From contig NZ_MAEI01000051.1 in the NCBI RefSeq assembly GCF_009933255.1, positions 18,041-82,040 of the forward strand: a stretch of 64,000 nucleotides of DNA, written 5' to 3'. Below the pieces are notes generated by a model, which saw nothing but the letters and a program-made list of their open reading frames with translations, was not told the DNA's origin and did not search any database. Positions 10,269-19,570 of the stretch are shown here, piece by piece (position 1 is the stretch's first letter; each line of letters starts with the position of its first letter). This DNA is from Enterococcus diestrammenae. Its GTDB lineage: Bacteria; Bacillota; Bacilli; Lactobacillales; Enterococcaceae. The position numbers were made by a program, and so were the translations under genes.

Positions 10269-12928
10269 AGCAATACTCAGAAAAAGTTGCTGGATTTTTG
10301 CAGGCAATGACGGTGGCAGAAAAAATTAAGCTGCTTTCTACCAAACAATCTGCGGTGGAACGCTTAGGCATTGGCGCCTATCAAGTGGGAGGAGAAGCTG
10401 CCCATGGAGTCGTTGATCGAGAAGGGAAAAAGACCACCAGCTTTCCGGTTCCTTTAGGCTTGTCCCAAACTTGGAATCCCCGCTTATTGGAAAAAGTCGG
10501 GACAGCGATTGGCACAGAAGCGCGAATTAAATATTTGCAATCAGGCAAAGCTAGCTGGTTAACCTTGTGGGCGCCCACCATTGATATGGAAAGAGATCCT
10601 CGTTGGGGTCGCAATGAAGAGGCCTATGGGGAAGATCCACAGTTGGTAAGAGAGCTGGCGACAGCAATCGTTAGTGGGATGCAAGGCAAAGAGCCAGGTT
10701 ATCTATTAATGGCAGCAGCGCCCAAGCATTTCTTTGGCAATAACAATGAAGCCGGCAGAGAAAATACTTCAAACTTTATTCCCTTGCGTGCCCAAGAAGA
10801 GTATTACTTACAGCCTTTTCAAGCGGTTTTCCAACAAGGAAAGGCCCAGTCCATGATGACAGCCTACAATGGTGTCAATGGGATTCCCGGGATGCAATTG
10901 CCGGAATTAAAAGAAAAAGTCAAAGGGCAATGGCAAATGGATGGCTTTATTGTTAGTGATGGGGGAGCTTTGACGTTAAATGTCGAAGAATATCATTACT
11001 ATGATACATTTGCCGAAGCTTTGGCGGATTCTTTGAAAAAAGGCGTCGACTGTTTTGTAGATGATAAAGCTTTGGTGGAACAAGCTGCCACCGAAGCTTT
11101 ACAACAAGGCTTAATCACTGAAGCAGATATTGATGAAGCGATTGGGAATTGCCTGACAGTCCGGGAACGTTTGGGGCATTTTGGCCAATGCCCTTATGAC
11201 CAAGTGGATCAAAGTTTGTTGAATTCTGCTGCTCATCAAGAATTATGTGAAAAAGTGACCGCAGAAGGAATGGTTTTATTAAAAAATGATGGCGTCTTAC
11301 CTTTTACCGGTAAAGAAAAAATCGCTGTGATTGGGCCTTTAGCGGATAATACTCCTAGAGATTGGTATGGAGGTTTTGGAAATGGGCGTTCCACAATTAA
11401 AGACGGCTTAGAAAAAAAATTTGCTAGCCGCCTAGTGGGAGTTTGTGACAGTCACGATCAAGTGGCAATCTTTTTAAACAATCAGCCGTTGGTGGTACAA
11501 AATGAGCGCTTGCAAGTGGGGGAAAATCACCAGCAGCCTGCTATTTTTGTTAAAGAAATTTGGCAAGATAATACTTTTGTCTTAAAAGAGTTAGCTAGTG
11601 GACGTTATTTAGCCTATGATGAGGAAGCGGGTTATTTTAAACTCCATCAAACTGAAGTCTATGATTGGTTTATTAAAGAATTGTGGCAAGAAACTCCAGA
11701 AGGAATGCAAAACTGGCAAGGAGATTTTCTAGGAGTTGATGAAAAAGGCGTCGTTACTGTTACTGGAGAAGTAGGGGATTTTACGCTTAAGGTTATCAAA
11801 AATGGTCTGCAAGCTGCCGAAGAATTAGCTGCCAAAAGTCAATGGTCGATTGTTGTTTTAGGCAATCATCCGATGATTAACGGAAAAGAAACTCAAGATC
11901 GACAAAATCTAAACTTGCCAGAATTTCAACAAACATTATTAAAAAAAGTGTTAGCGAAAAATCCACAAACCATTTTAGTTTTGTTAGGTAGCTATCCCTT
12001 TGATTTACGTTGGGCCCAAGAACATGTGCCGGGAATTTTCTTTGTCACCCATGGTTCGCAAGCACTGGGGAAAGTCTTTGGAGATGTTTTAGTAGACCAA
12101 AAACAACCTACCGGGCACTTGACGCAAACTTGGTTTACTTCTGCTGATTGTTTACCAGCAATGAATGACTATGATTTAATCAAGCATCCCCGCACCTATC
12201 ATTATTATCGGGATGAAGTTTTGTATCCCTTTGGTTTTGGTTTAAGTTATCATTCTTTGCGCTTGGACCATTTTCTTTATTTAGGTGAAAGCGGCGAAGA
12301 CTTACGCTTTTCGGTGGGGCTGATCAATGATAGTGACGAATGTGGAAAAGAGACTATCCAAGTTTATTTAAAGGAAAAACAGACCCATCTCCTGTTACCT
12401 CGCAAACTTGTTGCTTTTAAGAAAGTGAAAGTGTTACAAAACAGCCAAAAAATAATTGAGTTAACGGTGGCAAAAAAAGCTTTAACTTATTTTGATGTTC
12501 GCAGTCAAAAACATCAGCCAATTAGTGGGGAATTAGAGTTCTTTGTCGGCTTTAATAGTGAAGATCAACAGTTCACAACCCTAGTTCCTCCGCTAGTTGA
12601 AGCGTGCATCCCCACTCGCGAAGTTGCTGAAAGCTTAGAGCTATTTAGTTTTGATAGCTATCAATTGGCAGAAATCATTGCTTGCAATCATCAACGGGTC
12701 TTATCTTTAGCACCAGGAGGGAAGGTCAGCTATCTGGCAAATCACTTTAGTTACGGTAGTTATTGTATGGAGTGCCATGCTGAAACTGCCGGAAAAATTA
12801 TCATCAATGGAGAAGTCACCGAATTAATTGCTGGCGAAAATCAAGTGATGATTAAACTTGCCGCAGACGCTGATTTGGTTATTGCTAGTGAAATCTTGCT
12901 AGCTGTTTCGCGATTTACAAAAGCCTGA
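10265..12928 (+). CDS. GH3 beta-glycosidase with an inserted trefoil-like domain
   Basis: An 887-residue family 3 glycosidase. The N-terminal barrel (about 1-310) has KHFFGNN (154-160) and the nucleophile Asp232 in FIVSDGGAL, where many relatives have SDW. The second alpha/beta domain is split. It begins at about 330 (GMVLLKNDGVLP), is interrupted at about 395-515, and resumes with SIVVLGN and FGFGLSYH (656-663). The insert, with ASGRYLAYDEEAGYFKL and GDFLGVDEKGVVTV repeats, looks like a beta-trefoil/fascin-type fold and sits where other GH3 enzymes carry PA14. A fibronectin-III-like segment and a C-terminal extension (about 770-887) follow. It is probably a beta-glucosidase or beta-xylosidase trimming the glucan backbone. 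It is the last gene of the operon. Confidence 0.88.
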   Translation: MKQYSEKVAGFLQAMTVAEKIKLLSTKQSAVERLGIGAYQVGGEAAHGVVDREGKKTTSFPVPLGLSQTWNPRLLEKVGTAIGTEARIKYLQSGKASWLTLWAPTIDMERDPRWGRNEEAYGEDPQLVRELATAIVSGMQGKEPGYLLMAAAPKHFFGNNNEAGRENTSNFIPLRAQEEYYLQPFQAVFQQGKAQSMMTAYNGVNGIPGMQLPELKEKVKGQWQMDGFIVSDGGALTLNVEEYHYYDTFAEALADSLKKGVDCFVDDKALVEQAATEALQQGLITEADIDEAIGNCLTVRERLGHFGQCPYDQVDQSLLNSAAHQELCEKVTAEGMVLLKNDGVLPFTGKEKIAVIGPLADNTPRDWYGGFGNGRSTIKDGLEKKFASRLVGVCDSHDQVAIFLNNQPLVVQNERLQVGENHQQPAIFVKEIWQDNTFVLKELASGRYLAYDEEAGYFKLHQTEVYDWFIKELWQETPEGMQNWQGDFLGVDEKGVVTVTGEVGDFTLKVIKNGLQAAEELAAKSQWSIVVLGNHPMINGKETQDRQNLNLPEFQQTLLKKVLAKNPQTILVLLGSYPFDLRWAQEHVPGIFFVTHGSQALGKVFGDVLVDQKQPTGHLTQTWFTSADCLPAMNDYDLIKHPRTYHYYRDEVLYPFGFGLSYHSLRLDHFLYLGESGEDLRFSVGLINDSDECGKETIQVYLKEKQTHLLLPRKLVAFKKVKVLQNSQKIIELTVAKKALTYFDVRSQKHQPISGELEFFVGFNSEDQQFTTLVPPLVEACIPTREVAESLELFSFDSYQLAEIIACNHQRVLSLAPGGKVSYLANHFSYGSYCMECHAETAGKIIINGEVTELIAGENQVMIKLAADADLVIASEILLAVSRFTKA

Positions 12929-13097
12929 GTTTTGTTAAAATAGAATCGTTGAATAAAAATGCGTTTTTTAAACTTGCTGGATTTAGTGGTGAGAGATTTA
13001 TTTTGCGTAATCTAGGTCTGCGCTTATTCAAGATTCAGCTACTTTCATTTTAAATAGCGGAATAATTATCAATCTGTCTGGTTTAATTTCTAAATAA

Positions 13098-13135
13098 GGT
13101 TGGACTTACAAAGGGTAAAGTAAGTCCAACCGTTT
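13098..13135 (+). terminator. Terminator after the glycosidase operon
   Basis: A perfect 12-bp stem (13098-13109 with 13120-13131) is followed by GTTTTAAT. It separates the glycosidase operon from the yesM-like gene. I see no clear gene in 12929-13191. Confidence 0.7.
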
Positions 13136-13191
13136 TAATCATTGTAATCCCTCAAAAGGTTGGAAAGAATCAAAAAGGAGGTTGGAGCCGG

Positions 13192-14973
13192 GTGACAAAA
13201 ATAAAGAAGCTTTTTCAGGTGACTTCAATTCGTCAGCGATTACTAGTCATCTTCTTTTTGATTGTGATTCCTTTAATTTTAGTGGGGATGTATTTTACTT
13301 GGAGTATTCGCCAAGATATTATTGAATCCAAGCAACGAGATACCCAAGTAGAAATGCAGCGGATGCGGCAAGACTTGGAAGATACTTTAAATACGGTTGT
13401 ACATATTTCTAATCAAATCTATCAAGCTTCTCAGCTTAGTCAGGTAGTTTTGACACAATATGAAACCCCCAGTCAGTTAATTGAAGCCTATGCTAATTTT
13501 CAAGTTTTTGATCAAAGCTTGCGTTATTATGATGATATTTCCAATATTCGCTTTTTGGTGAAAAATCCTACCATGTTAACCAATTCCAATTTTTTAAATG
13601 TGACCACAGAAATTAGTCAAAAACAGTGGTACCAAAACGCTTTAGCGAATTATGGCCGCATTAGCTGGCAAGTGATTGCAGATCCGGTGACAGGCGCGAA
13701 AAACTTGGCCTTGATTCGATCGGTGCAGGATACAGAAGGAAGGACTCTAGGCGTCTTGTGTTTATTAGTCAATGACCCCTTAATTGAATCCATCGTATCT
13801 GGTTCGGCAATTGAAAGTTACTTGGTTTTTAAAGAAGATAATACCATCTTGGCTAAGAAAGAGACGATTTCTAATAGCCTAATCTATCAATTACAACAGG
13901 TAAAATTGATAGAAGATTCTTCAGATAAAACGAAAGCCAACTATCAAAGCGATAGCGGCTTGCAGCTGACTAATACGACATTAACTATCGATCAATCCTT
14001 TATCAATCATTTTTCGCTAAACGTCTTAATTGATCAACAACAACTTTTAGCAGAAGTCAACGTAACCATGTTTCGTAGTTATGCCTTAATTGTAGGCGTT
14101 TTTATCGCAGTCTTAGCCATGATCATTGTGTTTACTAATCACTTTAATGCTCGTTTTTTGACTTTAAAGCGCTCCATGCAAGCGGTGGCTAAAGGAGATT
14201 TCAATATTTCTCCTACGATTAGTGGCAATGATGAAATCACAGAAATCTATGCTACGCTGTATCAAACCATGGAAAGTTTGCAGCGATTAATCGTGGAACG
14301 TTATGAGCATTCCCTGCAAGAAAAAAATTGGCAAATTATGCAAAAGCAATCAGAATTTAAACTGTTAGCCAGCCAAATTAATCCTCACTTTTTATATAAC
14401 ACTTTGGAAATGATTCGTATGAAAGCGGTAATTAATAAAGATCCTGAAGTAGCAGAAAGTGTCAAATTACTTAGCAAACTGTTACGACGTTCCTTAGAAA
14501 CGAATCTGTCGCAAACTATTACCTTGGAAGCAGAATTGGATTTGGTGCGGATGTATATGAATATCCAACAAATTCGTTTTGCCGATCGTCTGCAATATCA
14601 ATTAGTTAGTACGGTGGAGGAAGAAAATTTGCGGGTAATTCCGTTAATTATTCAGCCGATTGTGGAAAATGCCTTTGCCCATGGCGTAGAAAAACGTATC
14701 GCTGAAGCTTTGATTTCAATTCAAATTTTCTCCACACCAAAAGGGCTCTTAATCCGAGTGGTGGATAATGGCCTAGGAATGGATGAAGCCACCTTAGCCC
14801 GCGTGCGACAAGAACTCCATACCCCTCCTGTGGAAGGTCGGCATATTGGTCTTTACAATGTAGACCAACGGATTAAGAGCTTCTACGGCGCAGAATACGG
14901 ACTCACTATTGATAGTGTGATTGGCGAAGGGACAATCGTGGATATCTTGATTAAAGAGGAAGGACTAGACTAA
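13192..14973 (+). CDS. YesM-family sensor histidine kinase
   Basis: A 593-residue membrane kinase. Transmembrane helix 1 is at about 17-37 and an extracellular Cache-like sensor domain covers about 40-290. Transmembrane helix 2 is at about 293-313, followed by a HAMP segment (AVAKGDFNISP). The His_kinase domain has the phospho-acceptor in NPHFLYNTLEMIR (near residue 399), and a HATPase domain has VENAFAHGVEK and DNGLGMDE. This LytS/YesM class usually senses extracellular oligosaccharides directly or through a solute-binding protein. The start is GTG at 13192, preceded by AAAAAGGAGG. It lies 1 bp from its response regulator. The ligand is probably the oligosaccharide carried by the adjacent ABC system. 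Confidence 0.92.
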   Translation: MTKIKKLFQVTSIRQRLLVIFFLIVIPLILVGMYFTWSIRQDIIESKQRDTQVEMQRMRQDLEDTLNTVVHISNQIYQASQLSQVVLTQYETPSQLIEAYANFQVFDQSLRYYDDISNIRFLVKNPTMLTNSNFLNVTTEISQKQWYQNALANYGRISWQVIADPVTGAKNLALIRSVQDTEGRTLGVLCLLVNDPLIESIVSGSAIESYLVFKEDNTILAKKETISNSLIYQLQQVKLIEDSSDKTKANYQSDSGLQLTNTTLTIDQSFINHFSLNVLIDQQQLLAEVNVTMFRSYALIVGVFIAVLAMIIVFTNHFNARFLTLKRSMQAVAKGDFNISPTISGNDEITEIYATLYQTMESLQRLIVERYEHSLQEKNWQIMQKQSEFKLLASQINPHFLYNTLEMIRMKAVINKDPEVAESVKLLSKLLRRSLETNLSQTITLEAELDLVRMYMNIQQIRFADRLQYQLVSTVEEENLRVIPLIIQPIVENAFAHGVEKRIAEALISIQIFSTPKGLLIRVVDNGLGMDEATLARVRQELHTPPVEGRHIGLYNVDQRIKSFYGAEYGLTIDSVIGEGTIVDILIKEEGLD

Positions 14974-14974
14974 A

Positions 14975-16417
14975 ATGCAACGAGTATTATTAATCGATGA
15001 TGAACCAACCATTCGTGAAGGCTTGCCTTTGTTGATAGATTGGGAGAGTTTAGGCTATCAAATCATTGCTACTGGTAAAGATGGGGTAGATGGTTTAGAA
15101 AAAATTCGCCAGCTGAAACCGGACTTGGTCATCACTGATATTCGCATGCCGGGGATGGACGGTTTAGAAATGTTAAAAAGCGCCAAAGAAGAAGGGCTGA
15201 CTTTTCATACAATTATCTTATCTGGTTTTTCAGAATTTGCTTATGCTAAAGAAGCCTTAGTTTTAGGAGCCGTTTCTTATTTACTAAAACCTATTGATGA
15301 GGAAGAATTAGAAGAGTTACTTAGCCAGTTGGCAGATCAAGTCATTAGTCAGCAAGAAAAGAATTTGTACGAACAATTGGTGGCTAAAATTTTTGGTAAT
15401 GATGCCACCGGTTTAGCAGATTTTCAGCAAGTAATGGATATTCGCCTGGGGAAACAAGGCGATATTGCCGCTTTAACCCAACTCTTGGAAGCTAGCTTAA
15501 AACCGTTAAATATCCAGTTGCAAGTTGTAGGACATCACAGCAATCATCATGTGATTTTGTTAAGTGACCAGCCAGGTTTAGCGCTTGATTTGACAGAAAT
15601 ATTGGAGCCTTTTGCCCAGCAGCAAGGGGAACTTTTATTGGGGTCTGGCTGGCATTGTGCCGCAGCTGAGTTAAATCGTATTTATGAAGAAATTCGCCAA
15701 TTGGAAAGCTACAGTTTTTTTTATCCGACTCACTTTCTCACCAAAAGTTTGCTAGAAGAAAAACTTGCTGCAAAAAAACCTTCGAAGAAATTGGAAATAG
15801 CTAAAAAGCACTTGGTACAACAAGTGATGGAAGAAGAAGACTATCAGTTAGCGTTTGAGGCTTATTGGCAGTTGTTTGTGGCAGTGCCTTGTGAGGAGCA
15901 AGAAATCAAGTGGCGTCTCCAACAAAATCTGCGCCAAATGGTGACCACTCTCTTCCAGCAAAACTACTTGCCAGAACCTGCGCTAGATTTCACCGAAAGC
16001 ATTTCAGCCGCTGAAGATATCTATCAACTTAAAGACGTGGCTTGGAAAAATTATCAAAAAATTCGGGCGGCGCTCTTATTAGAAAATAGTCAAGGGGACA
16101 TTGTGAAACGTATCGAGATTTATACTCAACAACATTTAGCGGATGAGCTTTCCTTAAAACGTTTATCAGAGCTCTTTAATTACAATAGCACGTATTTAGG
16201 GAAACGATTTAGGCAAGAAACAGGGATGGGCTATTCAGCCTATCTTGAAAAACAACGGATGACCAAAGCCAAACGCCTCTTACAACAAACCCAGCTGATG
16301 GTTTATGAGGTGGCTGAAAAAGTAGGATATGGCAACAATATCGATTATTTCTATAAAAAATTTCGGCGTTTTTATCAAGCGTCCCCCAATGATTTTAGAG
16401 GAGGTGAGGGAGTATGA
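14975..16417 (+). CDS. YesN-family response regulator (receiver plus AraC HTH)
   Basis: A 480-residue regulator. The receiver domain (1-120) has the acidic pair in LLIDDEP and phospho-acceptor Asp55 in VITDIRMPG. A central linker domain of no clear family spans about 130-370. Two AraC helix-turn-helix motifs lie at the C-terminus (about 375-475; LKRLSELFNYNSTYLGKRFRQETG and VAEKVGYGNNIDYFYKKFRRFYQASPNDFR). Phosphorylation by the neighbouring kinase should switch on the importer and glycosidase operons. It overlaps yesL by ATGA. Confidence 0.92.
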   Translation: MQRVLLIDDEPTIREGLPLLIDWESLGYQIIATGKDGVDGLEKIRQLKPDLVITDIRMPGMDGLEMLKSAKEEGLTFHTIILSGFSEFAYAKEALVLGAVSYLLKPIDEEELEELLSQLADQVISQQEKNLYEQLVAKIFGNDATGLADFQQVMDIRLGKQGDIAALTQLLEASLKPLNIQLQVVGHHSNHHVILLSDQPGLALDLTEILEPFAQQQGELLLGSGWHCAAAELNRIYEEIRQLESYSFFYPTHFLTKSLLEEKLAAKKPSKKLEIAKKHLVQQVMEEEDYQLAFEAYWQLFVAVPCEEQEIKWRLQQNLRQMVTTLFQQNYLPEPALDFTESISAAEDIYQLKDVAWKNYQKIRAALLLENSQGDIVKRIEIYTQQHLADELSLKRLSELFNYNSTYLGKRFRQETGMGYSAYLEKQRMTKAKRLLQQTQLMVYEVAEKVGYGNNIDYFYKKFRRFYQASPNDFRGGEGV

Positions 16418-17067
16418 ACCCACTGATCTTAAATAAATATCTGTCATTTGTAGGCAATCTTTTTCTATTAAATTGTCTGTATTTGTTGGTAAATTTGCCT
16501 ATGGTACTGATGATTTTATTTTTCCCTGCCAGTTTGGCGACCTTAATTTTCTTTTTATTGCCCGCTTTACTAATCACTCCAGCCACAGTCGCGCTTTTTG
16601 CCACCTGTGGTCGTTGGCAACGGGAAAAACAAATCAATGTGCTAAAGGACTTTTTTCACGATTATCGACAAAACTTTAAACTGGCTTTCACCTATGGGAT
16701 GCTAGCTTGGGGGCTATTCTTTATTTTGATAATTGATGCTTTGTGGTTACTTAACAGCAAGAATTTCTTATTGCTGATTTTTATTGTCATTTTATTGGCA
16801 TTGGCGATTATGATGTATCTTTTACAATGTGGGAATATTGGACGTTTTACGGTTAATTTCAAATCTTTATTGCGGGTAGGAATTTATGGCGTGATTCGCT
16901 ATTTTCCTAAATTATTTTTTAGTGCTTCTTGTTTAATTATTTTATTAGCCATCTTAGCTGTGGCACCAGCTTTTGGCGTGGCGATTGGCTTTTCGGCGGT
17001 GGGCTATTTTATTATGACGTATTTACGGCCGGTGTTAGAGAAGCTTGAGGAGGAATTTATTCAATGA
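16414..17067 (+). CDS. YesL-like membrane protein (DUF624 family)
   Basis: A 217-residue integral membrane protein with about five hydrophobic helices and the TPATVALFAT-type segment near residues 52-61 that is typical of DUF624/YesL. This family is found beside YesMN systems and Lpl-type importers in Firmicutes, but its biochemical role is unknown. Possible roles are helping the kinase or the ABC permease in the membrane. The ATG follows a very strong AGGAGGTGAGGG site inside the end of yesN and overlaps the next gene by ATGA, so yesM-yesN-yesL and the lipoprotein gene form one transcription unit. Confidence 0.85.
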   Translation: MNPLILNKYLSFVGNLFLLNCLYLLVNLPMVLMILFFPASLATLIFFLLPALLITPATVALFATCGRWQREKQINVLKDFFHDYRQNFKLAFTYGMLAWGLFFILIIDALWLLNSKNFLLLIFIVILLALAIMMYLLQCGNIGRFTVNFKSLLRVGIYGVIRYFPKLFFSASCLIILLAILAVAPAFGVAIGFSAVGYFIMTYLRPVLEKLEEEFIQ

Positions 17068-18308
17068 AAAAAGTCGGACTAATGGCAGCTTGCCTCTTAT
17101 TTTTAGCTGGTTGCCAAAGCACTGAACAAACTACAAACACTAGCACCAAAGAAAGTTCTCCTTCAGCCGATAGCCAGCAAGTTTTACAGCTGTCAGCTTT
17201 AGAAGAATTCGCTTTGACCAGTGATGTGGGGCAACCTAAGATTACTCAAGAAGATCAAACTTGGTCTGTTAATGAAGAAGAATCACCATTGATGAAATTA
17301 TTTGTGGAAGAAATAGATAGTGTGAAAGGCAGCTTAATTGATAAAATCACTGGCGAAACTCAATTTCAACTCGTCTTACCAGAAGGGACTGCATCATTTG
17401 CCAAAGATGGCGATACTTGGCAAATGGCTTACCAAGATCAAGAATACCAATTAAGCAATGTGGGACCTTTGTTGCAAGATTTTGAAGGTGAACTTTTTAG
17501 TGGAGAAGCGATTGGCGACCCTGCTGGTTATCAAGAGATTAAAATCAAAGAAGGCAATCGCAACTATCGCTACACTACGAAGACTACTCTTTCAGAGGTG
17601 GAACAAAAACCATTAGTTAGCGGTTGGTTTGTCCAGGATCATTATCAAAAGGCAATGTCTCTTAACTACGACTACGCCAATTATCTGCTCTCTGCGATTA
17701 AAGATCTTCGAGGAACCAAAGTCAGTGATAGTGATGCTTCGGAAAAACTAGCAGTCTTGCGCACCTTGACTTTTGCCGATGATTTTACTTGGCAAATTAG
17801 TAAATATGAGGACACCTATTACCTGACAGATGAAAAAGATCAGTTGTGGCAAATTCCGACGGCTGCAGGAAAACTATTCACTAAGCCGGTTTTTGACAGC
17901 GTTGATCGTTTCTTAATGTTGATTATGGCGGATGCATTAGACGAAGTCGATATTACTGTGGGAAAAACGCAACACCAAGTAAAAGCGACTCATGAATCAA
18001 ATAGCAATACGTTTACTTTAGATGACCAAGACTTTTTAGAAGCGGATTTTCGCTCCCTTTATCAGTACATTGCTGTCTTATCTCCTGAGGCAGAATATCA
18101 GGATCAAGAAATTAAATCTGCGGCTAGTGCTACGATTACTTATCTTTTCACCAGTAATGAGAAACAAGAAAAAAGAGAGTTGGCGTTTTATCCATTAGCT
18201 GATGATGAAAGTCAATTAGCCGTGTCAATTGATGGGAAAATGGATTTCATCACCTCCCAAGATCAACTAGATGAAATGCTCTCCCAACTTGATAACGCCC
18301 TGAAATAG
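17064..18308 (+). CDS. Lipoprotein of unknown function, possibly DUF4340-like
   Basis: A 414-residue exported lipoprotein with a short positively charged start, a hydrophobic stretch and the lipobox LAGC (Cys17), then a Ser/Thr-rich linker and a beta-rich body. The pattern resembles DUF4340 proteins: a GWFVQDHYQKAMSLNYDY block followed by a TWQISKYEDTYYL block. I am not certain of this. It is not a solute-binding protein by length or motif. Coupling to yesL by ATGA suggests an accessory role on the outer membrane face, for example presenting ligand to the kinase. No known enzyme motif is visible. Confidence 0.6.
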   Translation: MKKVGLMAACLLFLAGCQSTEQTTNTSTKESSPSADSQQVLQLSALEEFALTSDVGQPKITQEDQTWSVNEEESPLMKLFVEEIDSVKGSLIDKITGETQFQLVLPEGTASFAKDGDTWQMAYQDQEYQLSNVGPLLQDFEGELFSGEAIGDPAGYQEIKIKEGNRNYRYTTKTTLSEVEQKPLVSGWFVQDHYQKAMSLNYDYANYLLSAIKDLRGTKVSDSDASEKLAVLRTLTFADDFTWQISKYEDTYYLTDEKDQLWQIPTAAGKLFTKPVFDSVDRFLMLIMADALDEVDITVGKTQHQVKATHESNSNTFTLDDQDFLEADFRSLYQYIAVLSPEAEYQDQEIKSAASATITYLFTSNEKQEKRELAFYPLADDESQLAVSIDGKMDFITSQDQLDEMLSQLDNALK

Positions 18309-18478
18309 GCAGCTTTAAAGCGGCTACCTGTTGCTTTGCTTCTGTCCATGTTGATTTACTTTAAAAAAGATCAGTGGTTTTGTAGGTGTTTATTCTGCGA
18401 GATCACTGTTTTTTTGGCTGCATCTTTGCTTTTGAATTTGTAAAATACCAGCTTTTTGTGAGCCAATTAAGATAATAT

Positions 18479-18492
18479 AGATAGCGCTTACT
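18479..18492 (+). promoter_or_regulatory. Cre-like box upstream of the ABC importer operon
   Basis: AGATAGCGCTTACT matches 11 of 14 cre positions and differs from the box at 3801-3814 in only two bases. It may mark CcpA control, or a shared site for the locus regulator. Confidence 0.4.
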
Positions 18493-18546
18493 AAGAAGGT
18501 GGTTTTTTTGCCGTAGTAAAGTGTACTTTTTGCAGTTATCGTTTTT

Positions 18547-18564
18547 TGAAATCGCTTTTATAAT
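18547..18564 (+). promoter_or_regulatory. Cre box overlapping the -10 of the ABC importer operon
   Basis: TGAAATCGCTTTTA (18547-18560) matches 13 of 14 cre positions and overlaps a consensus -10 TATAAT (18559-18564). The -35 region is weak (TTATCG at about 18536), which fits a promoter needing an activator. CcpA bound here would block RNA polymerase. Confidence 0.6.
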
Positions 18565-18603
18565 AAATGCGAGTCAATGAGTGAACTAAAGGAGCGATTG
18601 AAA

Positions 18604-19557
18604 ATGGAAAATGTAGGATTAGAAAGGGTGCCAAAAAAAGCAAAAAAGAAAAGAAATGTTTGGAAGGCAATTAAGGAACAGAAACTATTAATTTTAATGG
18701 TGGTGCCTTTAGTCATTTGGCTAATTGTTTTTTGTTACGTCCCTTTAGGAGGCTGGATTATGGCTTTCCAAGACTATAAGCCTGCCTCAGGAATTTTAGG
18801 TTCTGCATTTGTTGGTTTGAAACACTTTAAGGCATTATTCCAAGATGATTTATTTTATAGCTCTTTGATTAATACTCTTGGTATGGGTTCTTTAGGGATT
18901 ATCTTTGGAACCGGGAGTTCAATTTTATTTGCTTTATTACTAAATGAATTACGATTTACGCGTTTTAAGAAATTTACTCAAACGGTTTCTTATTTGCCCC
19001 ACTTTGTCTCTTGGGTAATCGTAGCCAACATTGTGACTACCATGTTATCGACAAACGGTGTTGTCAATCAATTATTAATGGCAATCCATCTAATTAGTGA
19101 ACCCATCCAATTTATGAGTGATCCTAGTAAGTTTTGGTTTATTGTTACTTTCGCAGATGTTTGGAAAGAAATGGGCTGGAATGCAATTATTTATTTGGCA
19201 GCGATGGTTTCCATTGATCGGGAAATGTACGAAGCCGCTGATATCGATGGTGCAACCCGCTTGCAAAAAATGTGGAGCATTACGTTACCTTCGATTCGAC
19301 CAATTATTATGGTGTTGTTAATTATGAGTATTGGTAACTTAATCAACATTGGTTTTGAAAAACAAATGCTCTTAGGAAATAATATTGTGGCAGATAAAGC
19401 ATTAGTCTTAGATAAATATGCTTTAGATTATGGGATTGGAATGTTTAGGTATTCGTATGGTACGGCTATCGGAATCTTTAAATCTGTAGTCAGTGTCATC
19501 TTAATTTTCACTTTCAATAAGATTGCTTCAAAAACTGGCGAAGGCCAACTAATGTAG
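18604..19557 (+). CDS. ABC sugar importer permease (LplB/YteP type)
   Basis: A 317-residue permease with six predicted helices and the EAA loop EAADIDGATRLQKMWSITLP that docks the ATPase. The start at 18604 is chosen because AAAGGAG lies 9 nt before it; an in-frame ATG at 18577 has no ribosome binding site. The basic N-terminus (KKAKKKRN) is typical of the LplB subgroup, which imports complex oligosaccharides such as rhamnogalacturonan fragments. It works with the next two genes. No ATPase is encoded here, so a shared MsmX-type ATPase elsewhere in the genome is expected. Confidence 0.92.
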   Translation: MENVGLERVPKKAKKKRNVWKAIKEQKLLILMVVPLVIWLIVFCYVPLGGWIMAFQDYKPASGILGSAFVGLKHFKALFQDDLFYSSLINTLGMGSLGIIFGTGSSILFALLLNELRFTRFKKFTQTVSYLPHFVSWVIVANIVTTMLSTNGVVNQLLMAIHLISEPIQFMSDPSKFWFIVTFADVWKEMGWNAIIYLAAMVSIDREMYEAADIDGATRLQKMWSITLPSIRPIIMVLLIMSIGNLINIGFEKQMLLGNNIVADKALVLDKYALDYGIGMFRYSYGTAIGIFKSVVSVILIFTFNKIASKTGEGQLM

Positions 19558-19570
19558 GGGGAGAAAAATC

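Noticed and set aside
13098..13131. Hairpin with TTGGACTTA as a member of the module 2 repeat family
   Set aside because: It shares only the stem letters with the 63.8-kb copy and lacks the GCATACAG and ACTAGCA flanks, so an ordinary terminator is the simpler reading.
18309..18335. AGGCAGC...GGCTACCT as a terminator after the lipoprotein gene
   Set aside because: Pairing needs bulges and no T-run follows at the right place.
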